Assembly (NCBI GenBank): GCA_009841045.1
Contig: VXMO01000002.1
Span: 55,292-119,291 of the forward strand
Direction: 5' to 3'
DNA from: Dehalococcoidia bacterium
GTDB lineage: Bacteria > Chloroflexota > Dehalococcoidia > UBA6926
DNA: 64,000 nucleotides
This document shows positions 16,649 to 24,484 of the stretch, piece by piece. Each line of letters begins with the position of its first letter. The first letter of the stretch is position 1. A program made the translations under genes and the position numbers. The notes under the pieces are model-generated. The model worked only from the letters and a program-made list of their open reading frames with translations, was not told where the DNA came from and ran no database searches.

Positions 16649-18424
16649 TTAGGCGCCCCGCTCCTGCACGAATTTCGCCCGCCGGTGTATCCCTGTCGCC
16701 CCGCTTGGGCGATTCCCCATCTGGGCCTCAATCTGCGGCGTCCCGTCGGCCTCGTAGCCCCGAACCCGCATGCTGTGGTTGCCAGCCTCAAACGGCCAGT
16801 CGTATCGCCAGATCACCCACGTCGTGTCTGAAAGCGGTTCGCGAAGCTGTGCTGGCTGCCACGCTCCGCTGTCCACGCTGACCTCAACACGTGAGATACC
16901 GCGGGCCCCGGCATAGGCGATGCCGCCCACCGGCACCAGTGTCTGACCGTCCCGCTCAAAGACCGCTTGGTCGGATATCGTGTCCACCACGGACGTGGCC
17001 CGCACCCGCGCAACCTCATCCCAGTTCCGCGCAACCCAATACCCCGGCGTGTACTCCTCCTGCACCGTCATGTTAGTAATCCACTTCGGCTGCTTCATCC
17101 CATACCGGTCCGGTAGCCAGATGCGAAGCGGGAAGCCGTGCTCGACGGGTATTGGCCGTTCGTCCCACGCATACGCCAGCATGATCCGCTCATCTTGGTC
17201 AATGAGTTCGAGATCCACAATTTCGTGAAATCCGTCGCCACTTTCGATGTTCACGTACCGCGCCCCCGGCAGTGGCTGAACGTCCGCTAGAATGTCCTTG
17301 AAGCTTGCCCCCGTCCACTGCGTCGTGCTGATCAGCGGACCGGCAATGCGGTTCGAGATGCAGGAAAGCGTGATGAATTGACTGCGCGGTTCGTAGTCGT
17401 CACGGATGTTATCAATCGACAACTCGATGGGATTCGCCACCAGGCCACTTATGGGCAGCGTCCACGACACCCCATCAATAACCGTAGGCGTCGTCCGGAT
17501 GAAGATTCGATAGTGATCTTCAACAGCTGTGTACTCGGTCCGCGTCCCGGGTGCAGGCATCACCGGATCGCCGTCGTTCGGGAACGAGGTAACACCCCCC
17601 GCCATCAACTCCTCATCCACACCTTCTGGCATGGTAACTGTCGACCCGCCGCTGCCCGCCCTGCCGATGAGATTGCCAGTTACGGTTCCGGCAACTGTAA
17701 TAACTGCCGCGGCTCCCCCCACACGGACAATGAACTCGCGGCGGTTCATCCTACCGTCGAGTCCCCACGTCGGCTGCGCAGAAGCCTCCTGGTATTGCCG
17801 CGTGTGAACGACCGGAGTTGGCTCCGCGACTCCATCCATGTCTTCTGGCACATCGTCAGAAACTATGGGCTCGGCCGTTGTGTCGGCGCTGGTAGCCATC
17901 GGTGTGGGCACGGGCTCTTCCACCGTGCGCGGCAGCACGCCCTCCAGCACAACACCCGCCGCGTAGCCCCATGCCGCATACACTCCTGTGATCCACACGA
18001 TGCTTACCAATGCGGGCAGAGTGGAGCCGCCAATCGACAGTGAAACGAACGACATGGCCAAGCCATTGATGATGCCCGCGACCAGCGCAGCACGGCGCAG
18101 GTCAATCGTGAGAACAGGGGCGATGATCGCCACAAGCATGATCAGCGCCACGTCCATGGCAAAGAATTGCAGCAGGGCGATGGCCAACTCCGCCGTCTTC
18201 GCCGTATCCGCCACGTCCAACCCGACAAGAATCATCCCGTCGATGAACAGATCCAGCCCGAATGTGACAAGTGGCCCCGGCAGGACGCGTGTTATCCAGT
18301 CGAAGAGGTCATACGGAGGGAAGGGTAGCTCGAGGAGTTTGTTCGCCAAATAAAACAGCGCCATCAATGGCGCCGTCACCATCACTCCCGCCGCTGCTCC
18401 GCCGACTATCCGTGACCAGGGCAT
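16649..18424 (-). CDS. Polytopic membrane protein fused to a sulfite-oxidase-fold molybdopterin domain with internal Tat signal
   Basis: A 591-residue protein. Residues 1-170 contain about five membrane segments. A Pro/Thr/Glu-rich linker follows. At residue 226 a second apparent export signal begins, MNRREFIVRVGGAAAVITVAG, with a twin-arginine motif and hydrophobic stretch. Residues about 290-500 are a sulfite-oxidase/YedY-like molybdopterin domain with LSCISN, whose Cys355 is the expected Mo ligand, and a dimerisation-like Ig domain completes the C-terminus. The catalytic part is predicted to face outside. Electron partner and substrate (sulfite, sulfoxide or other) are unknown. The internal M226 could also be a separate start giving a stand-alone Tat protein. 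Confidence 0.85.
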   Translation of the reverse strand: MPWSRIVGGAAAGVMVTAPLMALFYLANKLLELPFPPYDLFDWITRVLPGPLVTFGLDLFIDGMILVGLDVADTAKTAELAIALLQFFAMDVALIMLVAIIAPVLTIDLRRAALVAGIINGLAMSFVSLSIGGSTLPALVSIVWITGVYAAWGYAAGVVLEGVLPRTVEEPVPTPMATSADTTAEPIVSDDVPEDMDGVAEPTPVVHTRQYQEASAQPTWGLDGRMNRREFIVRVGGAAAVITVAGTVTGNLIGRAGSGGSTVTMPEGVDEELMAGGVTSFPNDGDPVMPAPGTRTEYTAVEDHYRIFIRTTPTVIDGVSWTLPISGLVANPIELSIDNIRDDYEPRSQFITLSCISNRIAGPLISTTQWTGASFKDILADVQPLPGARYVNIESGDGFHEIVDLELIDQDERIMLAYAWDERPIPVEHGFPLRIWLPDRYGMKQPKWITNMTVQEEYTPGYWVARNWDEVARVRATSVVDTISDQAVFERDGQTLVPVGGIAYAGARGISRVEVSVDSGAWQPAQLREPLSDTTWVIWRYDWPFEAGNHSMRVRGYEADGTPQIEAQMGNRPSGATGIHRRAKFVQERGA

Positions 18425-18469
18425 CGTTAACTCCTACTTCTTACCCCCAATAATACTCGTCCCGCCAAC

Positions 18470-19396
18470 CTATGCGGCCAGACGCTGGTCCTCCTCCAGC
18501 GCCCCTTCGAGCGCGCGAATCGCCACCTCAATCTGATCATCGTCCGGCTGCCGGGTTGTTAGTGCCTGCAACAGCAGATTCGGCCAGATGATTGCCTTGA
18601 CGAGGATGTTCTCAGCGTGGAACCCGCTGAACCTGATGATCTCGTAGCTCAGCCCCGCAATCAGCGGCAGCACCACAACCCGTGAGATAACGCGATCCAC
18701 CAATCCCGGCGGCGTCCAGAACACGTGAACGATGATCGCGACCACCAAGACCACCAGGATGAAAGCCGTGCCGCAGCGCGGATGAGCTGTGTCGTACTGG
18801 CGTATCGACGCCACGTCCAACGGCTGCCCGTGCTCCCGGGCGTGGATCGTCATATGCTCCGCGCCATGGTAGGCAAATACACGCCGTATATCCGGCATCA
18901 GCCCAATCAACCCGATGTACGCCACAAACATGAGGAGCCGAATCACCCCCTCAATCACGTTGCTCCAGAGATTGGTTGTGTCCAGCCACGAATCAAGCAA
19001 CCCTGTCGCAAAGACCGGCGTCGCAAAGAAGATCCCGATTGCCAGTAGCAGACTGACCCCCACCGAGCTGGCAACCGCCCAGGATGACAGGCCACCCGGC
19101 CCGTCATCTGTGTCCGGGTTCCCTTTGCTCTCCTCCTCGGAAGCAACATTCGCGGAAAAAATCAGCGCCCGTGTCCCCACCACGAGCATCTCGCTCAGGA
19201 CAATCACACCCCGAACGAATGGAATGCGACGAATCGTCCGCGCCCAGCGCCAACCGATGGGCTGTGTTTCAACCAGGATTTCGCCATTGGGGCGGCGCAC
19301 TGCCATGCTCACGCACGTCTGGCCGCGGATCATCACGCCCTCAATGAGCGCCTGACCCCCATAGGTGCTTGCCGTCGGTCGGCCCGCCTCAGTCAT
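18470..19396 (-). CDS. DUF1385 family membrane protein
   Basis: A 308-residue protein with the DUF1385 signature: YGGQALIEGVMIRG at the N-terminus, VRRPNGEI, several membrane segments, AYHGAEHMTIHA in the middle (possible metal or catalytic His/Glu), and HPRCGTAFIL with GLSYEIIRF toward the C-terminus. The family is widespread in Firmicutes and Chloroflexota and usually sits next to rpmE and prfA, exactly the context here. Its biochemical role is not established. Confidence 0.92.
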   Translation of the reverse strand: MTEAGRPTASTYGGQALIEGVMIRGQTCVSMAVRRPNGEILVETQPIGWRWARTIRRIPFVRGVIVLSEMLVVGTRALIFSANVASEEESKGNPDTDDGPGGLSSWAVASSVGVSLLLAIGIFFATPVFATGLLDSWLDTTNLWSNVIEGVIRLLMFVAYIGLIGLMPDIRRVFAYHGAEHMTIHAREHGQPLDVASIRQYDTAHPRCGTAFILVVLVVAIIVHVFWTPPGLVDRVISRVVVLPLIAGLSYEIIRFSGFHAENILVKAIIWPNLLLQALTTRQPDDDQIEVAIRALEGALEEDQRLAA

Positions 19397-19423
19397 CGCC
19401 GTGCGGCGACCACGTAACGAAAG

Positions 19424-19648
19424 TTAACTCTGGCGCCCTTGCTGCTGCGTGGCTTGCGCGTAGCGGCGGCGCAGCCGCTCAACGCGACCAAGCGTATCGA
19501 CAATGCGCTGCTGGCCCGTGAAGAACGGGTGACACGTGTTGCACACGTCCACACGAATCTCGGGCGTTGTCGCGCCGGTCGTCCATGTGGTCCCGCAGGC
19601 GCACGTCACCTGTGTCTGGTAGTACTCAGGGTGAATTCCCGGCTTCAT
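19424..19648 (-). CDS. rpmE: 50S ribosomal protein L31, zinc-binding type
   Basis: A 74-residue protein beginning MKPGIHPEYYQTQVTCACG. The cysteine pairs CAC and CNTC mark the zinc-containing (C+) paralogue, and HPFFTGQQRIVDTLGRVERLRRRY is the family core. It follows L27 and L21 on the same strand and precedes DUF1385, a conserved order. Confidence 0.95.
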   Translation of the reverse strand: MKPGIHPEYYQTQVTCACGTTWTTGATTPEIRVDVCNTCHPFFTGQQRIVDTLGRVERLRRRYAQATQQQGRQS

Positions 19649-19678
19649 CGTTAAGCTCTCCGCAAATGAAAGGCGCTG

Positions 19679-19939
19679 CTATGCCTCAACAGGATAGACG
19701 CTGACACGCTTCTTGGCGCGGGTCTGATGCTCGAACTTGACCGTGCCGTCAATCAGGGAATACAGCGTGAAATCACGACCGCGACCGACATTGGTTCCCT
19801 CAAAGATCTTCGTCCCGCGCTGCCGCAGGATGATTGTCCCTGCTCGCACAGTCTCGCCGTCGTAGCGCTTCACGCCCAGCCGTTGCCCTTGGCTGTCGCG
19901 GCCGTTTCGAGTGGTTCCGCCGCCCTTCTTATGCGCCAT
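19679..19939 (-). CDS. rpmA: 50S ribosomal protein L27
   Basis: An 86-residue protein with the canonical [29 protein letters not shown] start, so no N-terminal cleavage extension of the Firmicutes type is present. It lies 46 nt downstream of rplU, the near-universal L21-L27 pair. L27 contacts the peptidyl-transferase centre. Confidence 0.96.
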   Translation of the reverse strand: MAHKKGGGTTRNGRDSQGQRLGVKRYDGETVRAGTIILRQRGTKIFEGTNVGRGRDFTLYSLIDGTVKFEHQTRAKKRVSVYPVEA

Positions 19940-19985
19940 TACTGTCTATCCCTTTTCGTTTTCTCTTTGCCTTTAGGACAACCCG

Positions 19986-20303
19986 CTATGCAGGAACAAT
20001 CTCTCGCACGAGCAGTTCTGTGATCGGCTGTCGATGTCCCCGCTTGCGTCGATACCGCACCTTGGACTTGTACTTGAAGACAACGATCTTCTTGTCCTTG
20101 CCCTGCTTCTCGACCTCCGCGATCACCTTCGCCCCTTCAATCGTTGGTCTCCCAACAGCGATATCGTCGTCATTGGTAATCATCAGAACCTGGTCAAGCT
20201 CGATGAGTTCCCCTTCCTCGGCGTCGAGTTTCTCCACGGAAACCCGCTGGCCGGGGGACACACGATACTGCTTGCCGCCCGTCTGGACGATTGCGTAGTT
20301 GAT
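19986..20303 (-). CDS. rplU: 50S ribosomal protein L21, apparent AUC start codon
   Basis: The L21 core [18 protein letters not shown] is clear, ending [13 protein letters not shown]. No ATG or GTG precedes it in frame. The track uses a TTG at 20318 that adds five residues (MRGVS) and has no ribosome site before it. By contrast, GAGAGG (20311-20316) lies exactly 7 nt before an ATC codon (20303-20301), which encodes the position of the normal L21 initiator. I therefore annotate from the ATC, a rare initiator (105 residues). The alternative is the TTG start. Confidence 0.85.
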   Translation of the reverse strand: MNYAIVQTGGKQYRVSPGQRVSVEKLDAEEGELIELDQVLMITNDDDIAVGRPTIEGAKVIAEVEKQGKDKKIVVFKYKSKVRYRRKRGHRQPITELLVREIVPA

Positions 20304-20369
20304 GGAAACACCTCTCAAATAAGAACGAAAGTGGCATCAATCATACGGGCCGCCCCCGCCCTCGGTCAA

Positions 20370-20436
20370 GAATACGTACCCGTTCTCAATCAGGAATATG
20401 TACCCGTTCGTGGTGAGCCTGTCTAACCACGAACGG
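20370..20436. repeat. Two 16-bp direct repeats plus hairpin repeat of the GAGCCTGTC loop family
   Basis: GAATACGTACCCGTTC (20370) recurs as GAATATGTACCCGTTC (20394), 24 nt apart. The second copy runs into a hairpin with an 11-bp perfect stem (CCGTTCGTGGT / ACCACGAACGG) around the loop GAGCCTGTCTA (20404-20436). It lies between rplU and the phosphoesterase gene and may form a stable 3' end for the latter or an rplU leader structure. Confidence 0.8.
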
Positions 20437-20445
20437 CAAGTGCCC

Positions 20446-21021
20446 CTATCTAACGCTCCACCACTTGACGGGGTTGTCCATGTCCAGCTCCTCCAGCGTT
20501 TCAAGCCGGATGATGCGGACCTTTGGCTCCTCCCCGCGATTCAATTCCAGCAGCCCCACCGTCCCGACAAGGTGATCAAGGTTGTGGGGCAGGGTGGGAC
20601 TTCCCGGATTTACGCACAATACGTCCTTGACCTTAACGACCTCCTCCGTGTGCGTGTCGCCAAAGACGATAATGTCCACGGCCCGACCAAACTCATGCCC
20701 CATCACCGACTCAATTGTCCGATGTGGCGGAAACTCCGGAATCGCCAGCCCGTGCGTCAGTCCGATGGAGAACCCCTCGACCTCCATCACCCGTGTCCGT
20801 TCGATGCGCGGATCCGCAATCTTCCGAAAAAAATCACCGTTCCCCTCGCATGCGTACACGGGCGCGGCGCGTTCAATGTCATCGAGGCATGAAGGGCTGT
20901 AGATGTCGCCCGCATGGAGGACAAACTCCGCCCCTGCGCCGGTGAAAACCTCCAACGCGCTCTCCGGCAATGCCAAAGGCGCCTCCGGCACGTGCGTATC
21001 GGAGATTAAGCCGATGATCAA
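20446..21021 (-). CDS. YfcE/MJ0936-type metallophosphoesterase
   Basis: A 191-residue protein with the calcineurin-like metal motifs in order: GLISDTHVPE (DxH), VLHAGDIYSP (GD), CEGNGDF (GNxD), GLTHG, and VFGDTHTEE in place of the usual GHTH, then VNPGSPTLPHN. This is the small YfcE group, dinuclear-metal phosphodiesterases active on model substrates; the natural substrate is unknown. It starts 12 nt after the recombinase-like gene ends, so co-transcription is likely. Confidence 0.88.
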   Translation of the reverse strand: MIIGLISDTHVPEAPLALPESALEVFTGAGAEFVLHAGDIYSPSCLDDIERAAPVYACEGNGDFFRKIADPRIERTRVMEVEGFSIGLTHGLAIPEFPPHRTIESVMGHEFGRAVDIIVFGDTHTEEVVKVKDVLCVNPGSPTLPHNLDHLVGTVGLLELNRGEEPKVRIIRLETLEELDMDNPVKWWSVR

Positions 21022-21033
21022 GAGTCGTCCCCG

Positions 21034-22275
21034 TCACTTCTTGAGTGCGACACGTGCGTCCTTCTCACCAACAACTATCCGTGATACGGCTAGAAGAACG
21101 ACGTCACGCAGCAAGGAGTGCAGCGCCATGTCGTCATCAGCCAATTGGAGAAGAGAATCAATTGCCACCGAGGCGCTTCCATGCGTCCGCGTCGCGTCGC
21201 GCAACCGGCCTGCCTCGTGGAACAGCAGCTGCGCCGCCGACCGAATATCCTCTGCGCGGGTCCGACCCTTCGCTGCCTCCCTGGCCAGGTTGCTTATTCG
21301 TAGATCGACTGCCGCCTCGATCCGCGAGGCGATCCCGTCCAGGCCCACCCGTGCCAGCACCGCAGCATCCAGGTCCCGTGCCCGCCGTGTGTGATAAGAG
21401 CAGCGCCCTTGGTTCGTCGCCGCCTCGCACTGGTAGTACCGGTACGTGTTGGAACCTGAAGACCCGTCATTGCGTGTCCATGATTGGCGGCGTGTTACCC
21501 CCACCATGTGGCTGCCACATGCGCTGCAGATTGCTGTCCCGGACAAGAGATAAGGCCTCCCGGCCCCGTAGCCGGCGCGCTTTGCCCGCTCATCCAGTCG
21601 TTCCTGGATTTCCCTGAACAGCGGGGTCGCAACAAGGGCAGGGTGATTTCCGGCAACACGCGCCCCAAACCGGTTGTAGGCGCCGGTGTAGACGCGGTTG
21701 CGTAGCATGTCGCGGATTGTGACGATGCTCCACGCGCCTCCCCGGCGGGTCCGCAGTCCGCGTGAATTCAACTCCGCGGCAATAGCGCGGATGCCCTTTC
21801 CTTGTGCGGCAAGCCCAAAGATGATCTTGACGACAGTGGCTTCCTCGGGGTGTTCTTCAAGCTGACCGTGTTCTCCGGTCTTGTATCCGTAAGGAATCCG
21901 ACCCAGAACGACGCCGCGCAGCGCCTTGCGCGCCATGCTCTGTCGGATCACTTCTCCCCGGTCTGATGGCGCGTTGCCGTTTTCCGGTGTCAGGGCAATT
22001 TCCAGCGGATGTCCCGCAGCCTCCGCTGAGACCAGCTCCACACCCATCGCCTCAAGACGAAGCAACTCCTCAATGAGCCGGATACGGGGAATACGGTCCC
22101 CGGGTGAAATCATTACGGAGACGCCGGCTGTCTCCTTTTCTTCGATGAGACGTTGGCGCAGAGCCCAAAAGCCGTCTTCTGTCGCCGCGTACATCCCGTC
22201 GAACGGCTCATTACTTTGCTCGGCCGCCCGATCAAGATCGCGGCGGTCTCCCACGCCGAATAAGATACTTGCCAC
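21034..22275 (-). CDS. Large serine-recombinase relative with divergent N-terminal catalytic domain
   Basis: I choose the GTG at 22275, preceded by GGGGAG at 7 nt, over the track's GTG at 22329; this gives 413 residues. Residues about 120-230 match the Recombinase domain (GVVLGRIPYGYKTGEHGQLE, SRGLRTRRGGAWSIVTIRDMLRNRVYTG). Then comes a zinc ribbon (GTAICSACGSHMVGV ... YQCEAATNQGRCSYH) and a helical C-terminus. The N-terminal 100 residues occupy the resolvase position but lack the Y-x-R-x-S nucleophile motif; FGVGDRRDLDRAAE stands there instead. No att-like flanks or cargo are seen. It may be an inactive or repurposed recombinase. Confidence 0.8.
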   Translation of the reverse strand: MASILFGVGDRRDLDRAAEQSNEPFDGMYAATEDGFWALRQRLIEEKETAGVSVMISPGDRIPRIRLIEELLRLEAMGVELVSAEAAGHPLEIALTPENGNAPSDRGEVIRQSMARKALRGVVLGRIPYGYKTGEHGQLEEHPEEATVVKIIFGLAAQGKGIRAIAAELNSRGLRTRRGGAWSIVTIRDMLRNRVYTGAYNRFGARVAGNHPALVATPLFREIQERLDERAKRAGYGAGRPYLLSGTAICSACGSHMVGVTRRQSWTRNDGSSGSNTYRYYQCEAATNQGRCSYHTRRARDLDAAVLARVGLDGIASRIEAAVDLRISNLAREAAKGRTRAEDIRSAAQLLFHEAGRLRDATRTHGSASVAIDSLLQLADDDMALHSLLRDVVLLAVSRIVVGEKDARVALKK

Positions 22276-22403
22276 GGCTCTCTGCTCCCCACCTGAGTCC
22301 GCCGCTTTGTGCTTCGTAAATGTTAGCACACCGTGCCAACTACCGCGTCGTCTCCCCTTCCTTGCCCACCCTTCTGTATCACCGCTACCCTAATTTCGAG
22401 ACC

Positions 22404-24452
22404 ATGAAAGCCAGCAGAAAGAAACACCGCCGTTTTCCACCGCGAAGCGGAAAAGCTACCACCCCCGAGGGCCCGCCGCAGCGACTCACACTTGAACTTG
22501 AGCGCCCGGGCCATCAGGGTGAGGCCGTCGGACGCCGTGACGACGGCAAGATCGTTCTCGCCTCCTACGGCATCGCAGGAGAGCGCGTCGTCGTCGAGGT
22601 ACGTGAGGAGCATCCGACATACATTGTTGGCGAAGTCGTAGAAGTCCTACGATCATCGCCGGAGCGCGTGGAACCACACTGCCCGCACTTCGGTGCCTGT
22701 GGGGGTTGCCAGCTCCAACACATAGCGTATGAAGAGCAGGGCAGAATCAAGCAGAGCGTCCTCACTGATCAGCTCCGACGGATCGGCCACATTGTGGAGC
22801 CGCCGGTCTCAGAAATACTCGCTGCGACAGACCCATGGCATTACCGCAACAACGCGCGATTCACCGTGCGGCGCGAAGGCGTAACCGGATTTACCCATTG
22901 GCACACCCATCGGTTCGAGCCCATCGATGAGTGCCTGATCATGGACTCGCGCATTAATGACATCAAACGCAAACTGGATGGCGCGCTCACCAATCGCGAG
23001 CGCCAGCTTGCCGTCCGCATCGGCCGCAACACTAGGGATACGCTAGTCCATCCCGCCCTCAACGGGCGCGGCGATGAGCACGGTGTTGAAACTGGTCAGG
23101 AATCGTACGAAGAGCGGCTGTTCAACGTGCCGTTCAGGGTCTCCGCCGCCTCCTTCTTCCAGGTCAACACCGCCCAAGCGGAGCGCATGATTGCACTGGT
23201 GAGAGATCGACTCCAACCTACGCCGGGGGACACCGTTGTTGATGCCTACGCCGGTGTTGGCACGATTGCAGCCCTGATCGCTCCGATGGTCGGGCGTGTC
23301 ATCGCCATCGAGGAATCTGCCGCCGCGGTCCGCGACGCTGAGGTCAACCTTGCGCCATTCCCAAACGTCGAAATGGTCCTTGCCAAGACGGAAGAAGCCC
23401 TGCCGGAACTTGATGAGCGCGTCGACGCCGTCATCCTTGACCCACCCCGTGCCGGCTGTTACCCCGAGGTCATCGACGCCTTACGCCGACTCAAACCCCG
23501 CCGCATCGTCTATGTTTCCTGCGACCCCGCCACCCTCGCACGCGACCTCAACCGCCTGATTCTTAGCGGCTACATGCTTACGGATGTCACGCCTGTCGAT
23601 ATGTTTCCCCACACATACCACATCGAGAGCGTCTCAACGCTGGAGCGGATGCCGGCAAACGGCTTTATCCTCGCCTCCACCTCTGCCCGCCGCCGTGAAA
23701 TCCTCTCCCAGCAAAACGCGCGCTTCGCCACCCTCGCCCCCGCCACAAACATTGAAGAATCGGCAGATTCTGTCATTCCAACGTCCAATCCCGTCGCCTA
23801 CGCCCAAAACCTCGCCCTCCAAAAAGCCCAATCAGTGGCGACCGAAAACACAATGACCCCCGTCGTTGGTGCGGACACCGTCGTTGTCGCCCCGGACGGC
23901 GCCATCCTCAATAAACCACAGGACGCAGACGAAGCCCGCCACATGCTCCGGACACTAAGAGAAGGTGACCATCAGGTCATAACCGCTATCGCCGTCATCC
24001 CATCCGGCGACAATCCCGAGCCGGTGGTCGGCTACGAAATCACCACAGGCCGAATGCGCGCGTACACGGACGCGGAAATCGAGGATTACATTGCCACCGG
24101 TGATCCGTTTGATAAGGCAGGCGCATACGGCATCCAGCACCCGGAGTTCCGCCCAGTCGCAGAACTCAACGGCTGCTATCTGAACGTCGTCGGCCTACCC
24201 CTCTGCCTCCTGGATCGACTACTAACGCAAGCCCGCGGTGTTACAAATTCCCCTCATTCCGCCGAAAGCATGTCCCGTACTCCGATACGGGGCCAGAATC
24301 CATCTGTCATTCCGAGCGAAGCCGAGGAATCCAAAGGGTCTGTTAGCCAGCTAACCCCTCCGAACTCCAACACGAAAACCCAATGCGCCTACTGCGCCCA
24401 GCGCACGCCGCCGCACCTCAGGCTGCCACAAGTCCCACCCCGCTCACCCTGA
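22404..24452 (+). CDS. RlmD-type 23S rRNA m5U methyltransferase fused to Maf nucleotide pyrophosphatase
   Basis: The start is set at the ATG at 22404 (682 residues). Residues 1-415 are a TRAM plus RlmD/RumA methyltransferase: the [4Fe-4S] cysteines in CPHFGACGGC, a SAM region DAYAGVGTIAALIAP, and catalytic YVSCDPATLARDL. With no stop, residues from about 416 are Maf: ILASTSARRREIL, VVGADTVVVAP and DPFDKAGAYGIQ. An internal ATG at 23649 with GGAG upstream could also start Maf alone. Maf enzymes hydrolyse UTP, TTP and modified NTPs including m5UTP. The last 70 residues look like intergenic repeat DNA translated through (SVIPSEAEESKG) and probably do not fold. Confidence 0.9.
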   Translation: MKASRKKHRRFPPRSGKATTPEGPPQRLTLELERPGHQGEAVGRRDDGKIVLASYGIAGERVVVEVREEHPTYIVGEVVEVLRSSPERVEPHCPHFGACGGCQLQHIAYEEQGRIKQSVLTDQLRRIGHIVEPPVSEILAATDPWHYRNNARFTVRREGVTGFTHWHTHRFEPIDECLIMDSRINDIKRKLDGALTNRERQLAVRIGRNTRDTLVHPALNGRGDEHGVETGQESYEERLFNVPFRVSAASFFQVNTAQAERMIALVRDRLQPTPGDTVVDAYAGVGTIAALIAPMVGRVIAIEESAAAVRDAEVNLAPFPNVEMVLAKTEEALPELDERVDAVILDPPRAGCYPEVIDALRRLKPRRIVYVSCDPATLARDLNRLILSGYMLTDVTPVDMFPHTYHIESVSTLERMPANGFILASTSARRREILSQQNARFATLAPATNIEESADSVIPTSNPVAYAQNLALQKAQSVATENTMTPVVGADTVVVAPDGAILNKPQDADEARHMLRTLREGDHQVITAIAVIPSGDNPEPVVGYEITTGRMRAYTDAEIEDYIATGDPFDKAGAYGIQHPEFRPVAELNGCYLNVVGLPLCLLDRLLTQARGVTNSPHSAESMSRTPIRGQNPSVIPSEAEESKGSVSQLTPPNSNTKTQCAYCAQRTPPHLRLPQVPPRSP

Positions 24453-24473
24453 GCCTGTCGAAAGGGAGCGGGG
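24438..24473. repeat. Hairpin repeat, GAGCCTGTCGA loop family
   Basis: CCCCGCTC / GAGCGGGG outer stem with an imperfect inner stem around the loop GAGCCTGTCGA. It overlaps the last codons of the RlmD-Maf ORF and sits between convergent genes. Confidence 0.85.
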
Positions 24474-24484
24474 AAGAGCCTAAC

